A stretch of 9,275 bases of DNA from Bdellovibrionales bacterium (GCA_005793615.1 SXRI01000324.1:1-9275); one strand, 5' to 3'. Positions 1 to 7,294 are shown, numbered from the stretch's first letter. The notes: generated by a model not told the origin, from the sequence alone. Made by a program: numbers and translations.

Positions 1-125
1 CGGCTCTGGCACAGAGTTTCGAGATCGAAAAAGGCGAGGAATTTGAATGGATAATCGAGAACAAAAACATGTTGCTACTGCAAAGAGTCAAACCCGCGAA
101 GAAGCGGGCTCTAAAAAACGGCTAG
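1..125 (+). CDS. 3' end of an unidentified gene (possible AbrB/MazE-like tail)
   Basis: Reading from base 3, an open frame runs off the left edge and ends at TAG 123-125, giving the last 40 residues of a protein. The visible tail alternates charged and hydrophobic residues (KGEEFEWIIENKNMLLLQRV) and ends in a basic stretch rich in Lys and Arg. The pattern of a KGEEFEW turn followed by two strands resembles the swapped-hairpin domain of SpoVT/AbrB/MazE proteins, which usually read PGDEVEW followed by LVLRRV. That is a resemblance only, since most of the gene is outside the window. No T-rich terminator follows the stop. A small inverted repeat (CCCGC 93-97, GCGGG 104-108) lies inside the final codons. 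Confidence 0.5.
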   Translation, partial: ALAQSFEIEKGEEFEWIIENKNMLLLQRVKPAKKRALKNG

Positions 126-333
126 AAACTTTCTTGTCGGGGTACTAGTGCGCGATCGCAACCCAAAACCATGTTCTCGACCGCATTTATCCAGACCGCT
201 CAGATTCCGCTAGCGAATTCCGTACCAGACTCCTTGACGAACTGGTTAGGAGCAAAATGCAGCTTAAACCACCTACCCAATATGCTACTTGCAGTGAGGC
301 GTTCCGCTTTTTCTCTTGCTCCGAAAACCAACC

Positions 334-366
334 CACTCTCCACGACTCATCTCTTTGAGTAGAGTG
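334..366. repeat. Bulged inverted repeat (hairpin) upstream of the protease gene
   Basis: CACTCT (334-339) pairs perfectly with AGAGTG (361-366), and ACTCA (345-349) pairs with TGAGT (356-360). The two stems stack on the 3' side and are separated by a 5-base bulge, CCACG, on the 5' side, with the loop TCTCTT. This gives 11 base pairs in total. No T-run follows on the plus strand, so a classical intrinsic terminator is unlikely. A regulatory or incidental structure are both possible. Confidence 0.5.
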
Positions 367-491
367 AAGAAATTTAAGTCTGTGACAAGAATTGTTTCAC
401 TATCTTTGTGCAGCATGCGGATTGCATGGCCACAGAAGAAGTCGGGAGTCGGCGTCACGAGAGTTAGCAGAGGCTCCATTAAATAGGTTTG

Positions 492-496
492 AAGGA
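492..496 (+). promoter_or_regulatory. Ribosome binding site AAGGA deciding the protease start
   Basis: AAGGA lies 9 bases before ATG 506. The longer reading from TTG 392 has no such site and would bury the signal peptide behind 38 extra residues. Confidence 0.7.
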
Positions 497-505
497 AAAA
501 CTTCC

Positions 506-2011
506 ATGGCTGTCGAAAAACTCGGCGCTTTTTTAAAACTCTGCTTCATCAAAAAAATCACCAAGCCCCTGGCCTCGTGTTTGATCTTCCTTTCCGCGCT
601 CGGGGGCCTCACGGTCCAAGGGTGTGCGCCCTTTAAACCCGGAGGCTACCTGCCTCCTAAGGCGGGCGAAATTTCAACACCGCAGCGACACCCCCATCGC
701 CTCTCGGTGGCCCCCGATCAAGTTGAACGAGCCATTAATGAAGCTGAGCTCCGCTGCGATTCAAGCGCCCAAGGAAAATGTCCTGGCAACGTTGCCATGC
801 TTCTCCTTCGCGACGATGGTTCGACACTCTCGCAGTGCACGGGCTTCTTAATAGGTCCGCAAACCCTCATGACCAATAGTCATTGTCTTCCCGAAAAATC
901 GCGAAGCGCTGGCGCTTCATGTAAAGGAATAACAGCGGTCTTTCCCGCAAACGGAGAATCCAAGGTTGAAGAACGCATCAAGTGTGAGTCGGTGGTTTTT
1001 GCCTCCAGGATCGCCGCCGAGGAAAACACTGAAATAGCCATTGATCTTCAGCACCGTAACGATCCTCAGCTCGATGTCGCAATCATTCAACTCTCTCGAC
1101 CCAGCGAGAGACAACCCAATGAAATCAGTCGACAGGGCCTCACCGCTACAGAAACTCTGCTGACTTGGGTGGTCGACCCGATTTCAGACATCGTTCCTGG
1201 CGGAGTGTTACGGCAGAAGAGATGTCGCCCCGTCCTTGATACCGTTCTTGCACCCGATTTCTCGTCGCAAAGAACGAATCCCTATGCCCAAGTCGCGGCC
1301 TTCACCGACTGCGAAATTCTTCATGGCAATTCAGGAAGTCCTGCTTTTGACAACCAAGGCAAGGTTCGAGCCGTAGTTTTTGCCACTCTTCCCGCGCGAC
1401 TTCCTGAATCCGGCTCAAAAACCGAAGCCTGCCTGAATCCCACTCGATCCTTTAAAGCCATGAGTCTGATGAGTAATCTCGCGTGTGTTGCCGACAACAG
1501 TGACACGAGCTTCACCGCCTGCGACAAAACAGCTCATAATCAGCTGCAAGTGGACAAGAATACCCGCAGAACAATCGAACGCCGTATGAACAGCTGGCTC
1601 CAGCATGAACGCGCCACCACGACTAAGGGTAAATTGAAGTTTACCTTAAGGGCGACTTCCGTAGGAGAGCTCGCCGGCAAAAATAAGACCGCCGAAATAC
1701 TGAACCTCATTTGGAGTGAACCAAGCTGCCTATTGGGTGTGTCTAAATTCTCAAAGGGCCAGCCTTTCCAACTGCGCGGTTTGCCCATCTGGAAGGCACT
1801 GTTTGAAGTCAATGAACTCTACCAGGCTCAAGTCAGCCTGCTCGACCTCGGACAACTCAAGCTCACACTTACACCCCTAGCTGATGAAGCACAGATGAGA
1901 ATTCAACGCCAACTATCGCCATCTTCCTTTGCAAGGTTTGCAGGTTCTCTACCAGGCTTGAACAAAGAGTTCGAATCACAGCAGGCACCGATCCTGACGA
2001 GATGTAAGTAG
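506..2011 (+). CDS. Trypsin-like (S1-type) serine protease, predicted lipoprotein
   Basis: This 501-residue precursor starts at ATG 506, preceded by AAGGA. The N-terminus has basic residues, a hydrophobic core at about 20-37 and a lipobox-like VQGC with the lipid-attachment Cys at 40. The next residue is Ala, so outer-membrane sorting is expected in a Gram-negative cell. The -2 Gln is not typical for a lipobox, so plain membrane anchoring or secretion is the alternative. The protease domain shows all three triad motifs: TNSHC (His126), LDVAIIQL (Asp190) and GNSGSP (Ser276). Cys111 and Cys127 have exactly the spacing of the trypsin 42-58 disulfide. Roughly 200 residues after the active-site Ser are not recognised, and further cysteines suggest an exported, disulfide-bonded protein. 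Natural substrate is unknown. It ends 97 bases before the transporter start favoured here, so the two may be transcribed separately. Confidence 0.88.
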   Translation: MAVEKLGAFLKLCFIKKITKPLASCLIFLSALGGLTVQGCAPFKPGGYLPPKAGEISTPQRHPHRLSVAPDQVERAINEAELRCDSSAQGKCPGNVAMLLLRDDGSTLSQCTGFLIGPQTLMTNSHCLPEKSRSAGASCKGITAVFPANGESKVEERIKCESVVFASRIAAEENTEIAIDLQHRNDPQLDVAIIQLSRPSERQPNEISRQGLTATETLLTWVVDPISDIVPGGVLRQKRCRPVLDTVLAPDFSSQRTNPYAQVAAFTDCEILHGNSGSPAFDNQGKVRAVVFATLPARLPESGSKTEACLNPTRSFKAMSLMSNLACVADNSDTSFTACDKTAHNQLQVDKNTRRTIERRMNSWLQHERATTTKGKLKFTLRATSVGELAGKNKTAEILNLIWSEPSCLLGVSKFSKGQPFQLRGLPIWKALFEVNELYQAQVSLLDLGQLKLTLTPLADEAQMRIQRQLSPSSFARFAGSLPGLNKEFESQQAPILTRCK

Positions 2012-2012
2012 G

Positions 2013-2057
2013 CAAATGCCGCAACCCGTCGTTCATCAGCAAACGCAGAGGCATTTG
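2013..2057. repeat. 8-bp inverted repeat between protease and transporter genes
   Basis: CAAATGCC (2013-2020) is the perfect reverse complement of GGCATTTG (2050-2057), with 29 bases between the arms. The right arm overlaps the proposed -35 hexamer at 2055-2060, and the left arm contains the alternative ATG 2016. It could be an operator half-site pair, a weak terminator for the protease gene (only TTT follows), or chance. Confidence 0.45.
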
Positions 2058-2083
2058 AGTTTCGCACCGAGCTCGGACATACT
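2055..2083 (+). promoter_or_regulatory. Candidate sigma70-type promoter for the transporter operon
   Basis: TTGAGT (2055-2060) and CATACT (2078-2083) are separated by exactly 17 bases, and each matches the consensus at four of six positions. Transcription would start near 2090, downstream of ATG 2016 but just ahead of the AAGGA/GTG start at 2099-2111. That arrangement fits the shorter protein. Because the hexamers are imperfect this is a prediction only. Confidence 0.45.
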
Positions 2084-2098
2084 AGATTTTCATCGCAA

Positions 2099-2103
2099 AA
2101 GGA
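2099..2103 (+). promoter_or_regulatory. Ribosome binding site AAGGA deciding the transporter start
   Basis: AAGGA sits 5 bases before GTG 2109. ATG 2016 has only a weak TAGG just upstream. Confidence 0.6.
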
Positions 2104-2108
2104 TTTCG

Positions 2109-3116
2109 GTGAATATACCTCCAGATAGTTCCTCTCGTGCTGTATTGACTGCGTTAGTTGGTAACTCGATTGTCACCACCGCTAAATTTGTTGGCTGGAC
2201 CATCAGTTTCAGTCCATCGATGTTGGCAGAGGCCGTGCACTCCCTTGCCGATTCTCTCAACCAAGTGCTTCTCTTTGTCGGTATTCGACATGGCATGGGT
2301 AAACCAACACCCTCGTACCCTTTCGGCAAGGGCCGAGCGCGCTACATTTGGAACCTCGTCTCTGCAATGGGTATTTTCTTTGTCGGCTTTGGTTTCACTG
2401 TTTACCACGGCGTTCTGAAGCTCTTTGAAAGCACCAGCTCCTCTGAGTCAGTGCATATGGGCTGGGAGCCCTTAGTTATCCTTGTCCTCTCACTGGTCGT
2501 AGAGAGTTACACTCTTTGGATAGCCGTCGACTCGATCAACAAAAGCCGCGGTGATAAAGATATCTTGGAGTTCATCAGCGTCGGCGATGATCCCACGGTG
2601 GTCGCGGTATTGCTCGAGGATCTCATTGCCGTTATCGGTGTGTTTATCGCCCTCATGGGTATATTGATTTCGCGGCAAATGCAAAGTCCGGTTCCAGATG
2701 CGATTGCCTCGATCATTGTCGGTTGTTTGCTGGGAATGATGGCCATTATCCTTTCTATCGCCAATGGTCGAATTCTGATGGGGGTTTCCGCGGGCGTCGA
2801 TGAGGAAACTGAGATTCGCGAGTTCCTTGAGTCTTACCCCGCGGTTGAACGTGTTGTCAGTCTTAAGACCGCGGTGATGGCTCCGGGAAGTTTGCGCCTT
2901 GCTATCGAGGTCGAATTCCACGGCGGCATCTTAATCAATCGGCCACAAATTGAACGTGATGCCGAGCGAATTCGCGATGGCGAAGATCCTGCTTACATAC
3001 TCTTCGAAACCGCGGAGCGCATGGTCCGCACTGTTGGCCGTGAAATCAATAAACTTGAAAGCGATCTGATCAAACGCTTTCCCCAGATCCACATGATCGA
3101 TTTGGAGGTCAATTGA
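2109..3116 (+). CDS. Cation diffusion facilitator, SLC30A9/ZnT9-like metal transporter
   Basis: A 335-residue inner-membrane protein (366 if started at ATG 2016) expected to export a divalent metal such as zinc in exchange for protons. Six hydrophobic helices are visible at about 11-33, 37-61, 80-105, 121-142, 163-187 and 197-219. A cytosolic C-terminal domain of about 115 residues follows. Helix 2 carries HSLAD (His44, Asp48). In helix 5 the usual HxxxD is replaced by LLED (Glu170, Asp171), as in eukaryotic SLC30A9. Other SLC30A9-like marks are YPFGKGRARYIW before helix 3, YHGV after it, and a C-terminus ending IDLEV. I chose GTG 2109 for its AAGGA site and the promoter just upstream. The residues before it are polar and unlike the family. 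ATG 2016, 4 bases after the protease stop, remains possible. The stop TGA overlaps the next gene's TTG start. Confidence 0.85.
   Translation: MNIPPDSSSRAVLTALVGNSIVTTAKFVGWTISFSPSMLAEAVHSLADSLNQVLLFVGIRHGMGKPTPSYPFGKGRARYIWNLVSAMGIFFVGFGFTVYHGVLKLFESTSSSESVHMGWEPLVILVLSLVVESYTLWIAVDSINKSRGDKDILEFISVGDDPTVVAVLLEDLIAVIGVFIALMGILISRQMQSPVPDAIASIIVGCLLGMMAIILSIANGRILMGVSAGVDEETEIREFLESYPAVERVVSLKTAVMAPGSLRLAIEVEFHGGILINRPQIERDAERIRDGEDPAYILFETAERMVRTVGREINKLESDLIKRFPQIHMIDLEVN
3104..3108 (+). promoter_or_regulatory. Strong ribosome binding site GGAGG for a TTG start
   Basis: GGAGG lies inside the last codons of the transporter gene, 4 bases before TTG 3113. It is the strongest such site seen in the window and supports the non-ATG start. 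Confidence 0.75.
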
Positions 3117-5050
3117 GTACCAATACAGAAGCTCGACCTCACTCTTTACCTGGCGACTTCGCTGGCCCGGCTTGGGAGAACACTTCTGAGTATCCATCGA
3201 TCGCCTCCAACGAGTTTGCCCGCGATCTCGTGTTGGTGGATCAGTTGATTCAGCAGCTCGCCGATCTTGCGACAAAGTTGCGACCATCATTCGAGCCGTT
3301 GCTTGCGAAACAAGCTAACGCTTCGGATGAATTTATCGAAAAACTTCACGCACATGCCGAGTTCGACGAGCAGGCCCGGACATTGCTCTCCAACCTCATC
3401 ATCTTTGTAGATTGTGAGCGCAGTATCGACGGGCAAAATGCCGAAGCCATTCGTGTTCATGCAATTTTGATGAAGCGGCGAGCGCGCCTGAATAGCGCGC
3501 TCATGCCAGTTCGACTTTTTCTCACGCACGCACCCGACGAGGTGATCGCCCGATACCTACATCACCCACGCACCGAAGGTAACGAGTTCGCCCTACGCCA
3601 AGCAAGACAACTTGCTGCTACCCGCCTGTCGGAAAGCGAAGAAACCTTACTCGAACAGATGCGTCCGCATGCGATCGACGCCTGGGGAAATCTTTATAGC
3701 CAGATTTCAGGTACTCTACGTTGTACTCTCGAAGGCGCCGATAAGCGCTTGGAGACCATCGGCCTTGCCGAGGCCTCCGGAATTTTACGTGAAGGCTGCG
3801 AGGCGCGACGCCGCTCCGCTTGGTATGGAATCCAGGCGGCATGGAAAACACATGAAGACAGCTGTGCTGCGATTCTCAACGGACTTGCAGGTTGGCGTTT
3901 AGAAGAATACCAACGACGTTCTGATTTACTTTCTGTTTCTACGAGCGAACGATCAACGCCACTCGATTTTCTTGAGCTTCCGCTTCACCAAGAACGCATC
4001 AGCAGAAAATCTCTGACCGCAATGATGACCGCAGTGGAAGACTCTCGCGAGATCGGTCGACGCGCTCTGCGCGCCATGGCTCGCGGTTACGGCAAAAATC
4101 AAATGGATCCCTGGGATTTGATGGCCCCCGCGCCAAACAAAACGCAGATGCCAGTGCACCGCTCTTTTAAAGAGGGCCTCAAGCTCGTGCGCGAGGCCTT
4201 TGCCGCTATCGACAGTAATATGGCCGACTTCGTCGGTACTATGGAAAAAAACCGCTGGATCGAAGGCAGGATTCTACCGAACAAACAGCACGGAGCCTTC
4301 TGTACGCAGTTTCAGAAATCCCGCACGCCGCGCGTGTTTCAAACCTACATGGGTTCACTCGCCGATGTTCGCATCCTGGCACATGAACTAGGTCATGCGT
4401 ATCACGCCTGGGCAACACGTGATCTTCCCCGATTGCAGCGTCTTTATCCTATGTCTCTTGCAGAGACCGCGAGCATTCTGGCCGAAACCGCCTTGGCAGA
4501 TAGTTTGGCGCCATCTACCCATGCAGATTTGGCTCCAGACGAGCATACAGGAGTTCAATTCGAGATCGCTTGGCAAAATGCTGAGGCTGCGGCTGGATTC
4601 TTGCTTAATATTCCCGCACGCTTTGACTTTGAAAAACTCTTCTACGAACGACGGGCGAGCTCGCAGTATGTCACGCCCCAAGAACTCGGTGAGCTCACCG
4701 AGACCGCATGGCGCAAGTGGTACGGTAACACCTTGAGTGAAACCGAACGTCAGTATTGGATGACCAAGCTGCATTTTTCGATGTCGAGAACTAGCTTCTA
4801 CAACTTTCCATATACCTTTGGTTATCTCTTTAGCATCGGCCTGTATGCACGCAGACGCGAGCTCGGAAACAAGTTCTTTCCGATGTACAACGCTCTTCTG
4901 CGCGACACAGGTCGCATGACCGTTGAAGAGCTGACTCTACGGCACTTCGGTGAAGACCTGACACGGCCTGAGTTTTGGCAAAAGAGCCTAAGAATCGTTA
5001 ACGCACAGGTCGAGCACTTCGAGCGCTTGATCGGGCAAATGACTAAGTAG
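3113..5050 (+). CDS. M3-family zinc oligoendopeptidase (PepF-like)
   Basis: A 645-residue protein predicted to hydrolyse short peptides in the cytoplasm, since no signal peptide or membrane segment is seen. The zinc site is HELGH at 424-428 within the M3 signature HELGHAYH. His424 and His428 are ligands, Glu425 is the catalytic base, and Glu451 in the downstream SLAETASILAE is the third ligand. Near the C-terminus His554 and the tyrosines of SFYNFPYTFGYLFSIGLY (561-578) match the substrate-binding segment of the PepF/M3 branch. Length is close to the usual 600 or so. The start is TTG 3113, whose last two bases overlap the TGA of the transporter (TTGA), behind GGAGG. This is a layout typical of translational coupling. 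The family call is firm. The natural substrate is not evident. Confidence 0.93.
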   Translation: MSTNTEARPHSLPGDFAGPAWENTSEYPSIASNEFARDLVLVDQLIQQLADLATKLRPSFEPLLAKQANASDEFIEKLHAHAEFDEQARTLLSNLIIFVDCERSIDGQNAEAIRVHAILMKRRARLNSALMPVRLFLTHAPDEVIARYLHHPRTEGNEFALRQARQLAATRLSESEETLLEQMRPHAIDAWGNLYSQISGTLRCTLEGADKRLETIGLAEASGILREGCEARRRSAWYGIQAAWKTHEDSCAAILNGLAGWRLEEYQRRSDLLSVSTSERSTPLDFLELPLHQERISRKSLTAMMTAVEDSREIGRRALRAMARGYGKNQMDPWDLMAPAPNKTQMPVHRSFKEGLKLVREAFAAIDSNMADFVGTMEKNRWIEGRILPNKQHGAFCTQFQKSRTPRVFQTYMGSLADVRILAHELGHAYHAWATRDLPRLQRLYPMSLAETASILAETALADSLAPSTHADLAPDEHTGVQFEIAWQNAEAAAGFLLNIPARFDFEKLFYERRASSQYVTPQELGELTETAWRKWYGNTLSETERQYWMTKLHFSMSRTSFYNFPYTFGYLFSIGLYARRRELGNKFFPMYNALLRDTGRMTVEELTLRHFGEDLTRPEFWQKSLRIVNAQVEHFERLIGQMTK

Positions 5051-5056
5051 GTCCGT

Positions 5057-6091
5057 GTGCCAACATCGCCGGCATTACGAAAGTTACTTCTCATTCGCCT
5101 GGATCGCATTGGCGATTTGGCACTTACTCTCCCTGTGGATGAAGCGTTAACCTCTACGACAGTAGATTGGTGGATACCGCCTGGTCTTGAGTTCATCACG
5201 GCGATGGCAACTCCTCCGCGGAAATCACGGACGATCAGCAAGAAAATTTCGCTGGCGGATTTTCTCACGCTCTTGACCGAGGTGCGACGCCGACACTACG
5301 ACACCGCCGTCATTTTTCATGCTCCTTGGTGGGTAAGTTTATTGTTATGGTTAGCCAGGGTTCCTGTTCGTGCTGGCGTTCGCAGCCAATGGCATTCCTT
5401 TTTGTTTCTCAACCGTACTATCCGACAGAAACGCAGTCGCGCTGAGTTTTCTGAACTCGAGTACAATTTCAGACTCCTTGAATCCGTTCTCGATAAGGAG
5501 CCCGGGACGATGGCCCGCAGCAGGCTTAAACTGCATAGCGAAGTCGAACGGGAATTCCTCTTGCGACGTCACGGCCTCAAAGCTGCTTCCTATAACGTCG
5601 TTCATCCGGGAATGGGCGGCTCGGCTCTCAACTGGTCAACAGGCAAGTATGCCGAACTCATTCACGCACTCGTCGCACGTGACGAAAACGTGGTCATCAC
5701 CGGCACCGCTGGCGATGCCGCCTTTTTACAGCCACTTCGCGAAAACCTTGGCGAAATCGCCAACGTCACGTGGCTAGACGGTAAACTCACTGGTCGTGAG
5801 CTTGTTACTCTACTGGCTGCCGCCCGGGCGGTTTTCGCCCCCAGCACAGGGGTTCTTCATCTGGCCGCCGCCACAGGCACTCCGACAATTGGAGTTTTCA
5901 GCCCGGTGCGCGTTCAACAGCCAAAGCGTTGGGGACCACAGGGCGGAAAAACTGCCGCTCTCGTACCGCCAAATGCCATCTGCCCTGGCGAGCATAAGTG
6001 CCTGGGACAAGCCTGTCGCTTTTACGATTGTATGGAGACGATTACCATCGCCGATGCCCTTAAGGCACGTACCGGCCTTCTGCAAGCCTAG
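5057..6091 (+). CDS. Family 9 glycosyltransferase (heptosyltransferase-like)
   Basis: A 344-residue GT-B-fold protein of family 9, whose known members transfer heptose from ADP-heptose to the lipopolysaccharide core on the inner face of the inner membrane. The N-terminus has the signature RLDRIGDLALTLP, with Asp20 in the place of the catalytic Asp of WaaC. The second half has VVHPGMGG (from about 181), NWSTGKYAELI, ITGTAGD, and the sugar-nucleotide motif PSTGVLHLAAATGTP (Ser263, His268). A Cys-rich segment (CPGEHKC, then ACRFYDC) precedes the end, as in many heptosyltransferase-like proteins. The donor and acceptor cannot be told from sequence alone. The start is GTG 5057, six bases after the peptidase stop, with a modest AGG at 5049-5051. 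GTG 5055 is out of frame. Its stop overlaps the convergent gene on the other strand. Confidence 0.9.
   Translation: MPTSPALRKLLLIRLDRIGDLALTLPVDEALTSTTVDWWIPPGLEFITAMATPPRKSRTISKKISLADFLTLLTEVRRRHYDTAVIFHAPWWVSLLLWLARVPVRAGVRSQWHSFLFLNRTIRQKRSRAEFSELEYNFRLLESVLDKEPGTMARSRLKLHSEVEREFLLRRHGLKAASYNVVHPGMGGSALNWSTGKYAELIHALVARDENVVITGTAGDAAFLQPLRENLGEIANVTWLDGKLTGRELVTLLAAARAVFAPSTGVLHLAAATGTPTIGVFSPVRVQQPKRWGPQGGKTAALVPPNAICPGEHKCLGQACRFYDCMETITIADALKARTGLLQA
6088..6091. other. Shared CTAG: overlapping stop codons of convergent genes
   Basis: The glycosyltransferase ends with TAG 6089-6091 on the plus strand. The exported-protein gene ends with TAG read from 6090-6088 on the minus strand. The palindrome CTAG serves both. 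No hairpin with a T-tract lies at the junction, so transcripts from each side probably extend into the opposite gene. Confidence 0.9.
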
Positions 6092-7281
6092 AGCCTCTGA
6101 AGAAGAAGCTTCAATCCATTCAGATAGTTGAAGTACTCACTGACAAAGGCCTCACTCTCCTCAAAGAACCACGGTGTTCGACATTCGCTCCATGAGCAAA
6201 TCGCCAGGGTGCCGGCAAATGGCGAGTACTTAAGATCGCCACTTTTAAGTGCGGCCCTCAATGCTCTTCGACAGTCCTCGCGCAGAGTGCTGCCTCGGTC
6301 TATTGGACAAAGCATATTCTCCACAGCAATTCGATATTTCTCCTTACTTCTTTCGTCGTTGAGCGGAGACAAATCAAGTTGTGATAAGACCGACATCGTC
6401 ATGCCTTGCAAGCATCGAGCAGACTCAAGTCCTATGCAAAAAAACTTATAGAAAGGGGCCCCTGAAAAAACCCGTCCATGAACACCATCATAAGGCCTAT
6501 TGTCAGGTTTCATGCGCAGACAGCCTCCCGCACGACAGCTGCGACGGTAAGAGAACGACAGAGCATTCTCACTTGCCCACGGTCCGGGCGGCTTGGTGGC
6601 TTCATCATTAAAATAAAAGTTACCATTCGAATGAAGCTTCTCGAAATTCGTTCCAACAAGAGATCCCGCAACCGGTATACGCCATTCCCGCGCGGCCTTG
6701 GGCGCCAATTCCCAACCGGCGTTGCAACCATGAAAGATAGCATAGGCGTCGTCAGTAAAGTGACCGGCAAGAACACTTAAACTACGATCCCCGGTAAATC
6801 TGTTTTGTGAAGTCAATACGGCGTAGTCCTTCCAGGAGTGTGCGTAAATGTCGATTGAGCGAATTGCGCCAAAGGGCAGAAGCCCAGCCATGAGCCGTGG
6901 CAAGCTTAGCTCCTCGCTAACGCGGTCCACCACTTCCAAACCCCAACGCCGTAACATGGGCTCCTGTCCAACCTCACGATTTTCATTCACGAAAATGAAA
7001 ACAATCTGATCATCCGGAAAACGATCACGAATGAGATACCCCTGACTGACCGCTGCCTCTTGAAAAAGAGTGCCAACCGTACCGCCCTCAGCCGCAATTA
7101 GGATGCGAGTGGGAGCCCCCGGATCAATAGAGGATTTGCCGAGCTTAGCGACATAAAAACCGATTTTCGCGACCGCGACCACAGCCGCAGCCTCCGCCTC
7201 AGCCGCCTGGACATGGCTCGCAATCGAAAACCCCATGAGAAAAACGGTTGCCGCAAATACTCGCAAGAATCCTAGGTGCAT
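6088..7281 (-). CDS. Exported protein of unknown family with caspase-like His/Cys motifs
   Basis: A 397-residue precursor that I cannot assign to a named family. ATG 7281 follows AGGA by 9 bases. Residues 1-26 form a Sec signal peptide ending HVQA, then AEAEAAA, so the mature protein should be periplasmic or secreted. After an Ala-rich stretch come a strand RILIAAEGG (about 59-67), a helix, and a strand QIVFIFVN. Two motifs follow: SIDIYAHS (His148) and AIFHGCNAG (Cys186), each at the end of a hydrophobic strand, 38 residues apart, followed by IPVAGS. This order of strand-His then strand-Cys is that of caspase-like (clan CD) domains such as CHAT and DUF4347. Catalysis is my inference. The rest contains eight cysteines, and Cys186 is the only one in the N-terminal half. 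It lies 125 bases downstream of the acyltransferase gene and overlaps the glycosyltransferase stop. Confidence 0.75.
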   Translation of the reverse strand: MHLGFLRVFAATVFLMGFSIASHVQAAEAEAAAVVAVAKIGFYVAKLGKSSIDPGAPTRILIAAEGGTVGTLFQEAAVSQGYLIRDRFPDDQIVFIFVNENREVGQEPMLRRWGLEVVDRVSEELSLPRLMAGLLPFGAIRSIDIYAHSWKDYAVLTSQNRFTGDRSLSVLAGHFTDDAYAIFHGCNAGWELAPKAAREWRIPVAGSLVGTNFEKLHSNGNFYFNDEATKPPGPWASENALSFSYRRSCRAGGCLRMKPDNRPYDGVHGRVFSGAPFYKFFCIGLESARCLQGMTMSVLSQLDLSPLNDERSKEKYRIAVENMLCPIDRGSTLREDCRRALRAALKSGDLKYSPFAGTLAICSWSECRTPWFFEESEAFVSEYFNYLNGLKLLLQRL

Positions 7282-7290
7282 CGAAAACCG

Positions 7291-7294
7291 TCCT
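7291..7294 (-). promoter_or_regulatory. Ribosome binding site AGGA deciding the exported-protein start
   Basis: AGGA on the minus strand lies 9 bases before ATG 7281. The longer reading starts at a TTG (7389) within a hairpin and would place 36 residues ahead of the signal peptide. Confidence 0.65.

Larger units (their letters stand above)
126..505 (+). other. 380-base stretch without a convincing gene
   Basis: Short frames cross this stretch on both strands. The frame ATG 171-362 lacks a Shine-Dalgarno sequence and resembles nothing I know. A parallel stop-free frame runs from about 149 to TGA 356-358 and has a more protein-like composition, but its only ATG (257) is deep inside. It could be a decayed gene remnant. 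The stretch also holds the palindrome GCGATCGC at 152-159 and a bulged hairpin at 334-366. The leader of the downstream protease gene must lie here, but I could not find a -35/-10 pair with acceptable spacing. Confidence 0.5.

Noticed and set aside
93..108. CCCGC/GCGGG hairpin as terminator of the left-edge gene
   Set aside because: It lies inside the coding end and is followed by A-rich rather than T-rich sequence on the coding strand.
171..362. 63-residue frame starting at ATG 171
   Set aside because: No ribosome binding site, no recognisable motif, and a parallel frame over the same bases looks equally protein-like.
285..479. 64-residue minus-strand frame in the upstream gap
   Set aside because: No motif and no supporting start signal. 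It crosses the hairpin at 334-366.
392..505. TTG 392 as the start of the protease
   Set aside because: It would add 38 polar residues before a good signal peptide. ATG 506 has AAGGA at proper spacing.
2490..2921. 143-residue minus-strand frame within the transporter gene
   Set aside because: Antisense to a well-supported family. The predicted protein is polar and featureless.
4388..4774. 128-residue minus-strand frame within the peptidase gene
   Set aside because: Antisense to the zinc-binding region of a clear M3 peptidase, so it is a coding shadow.
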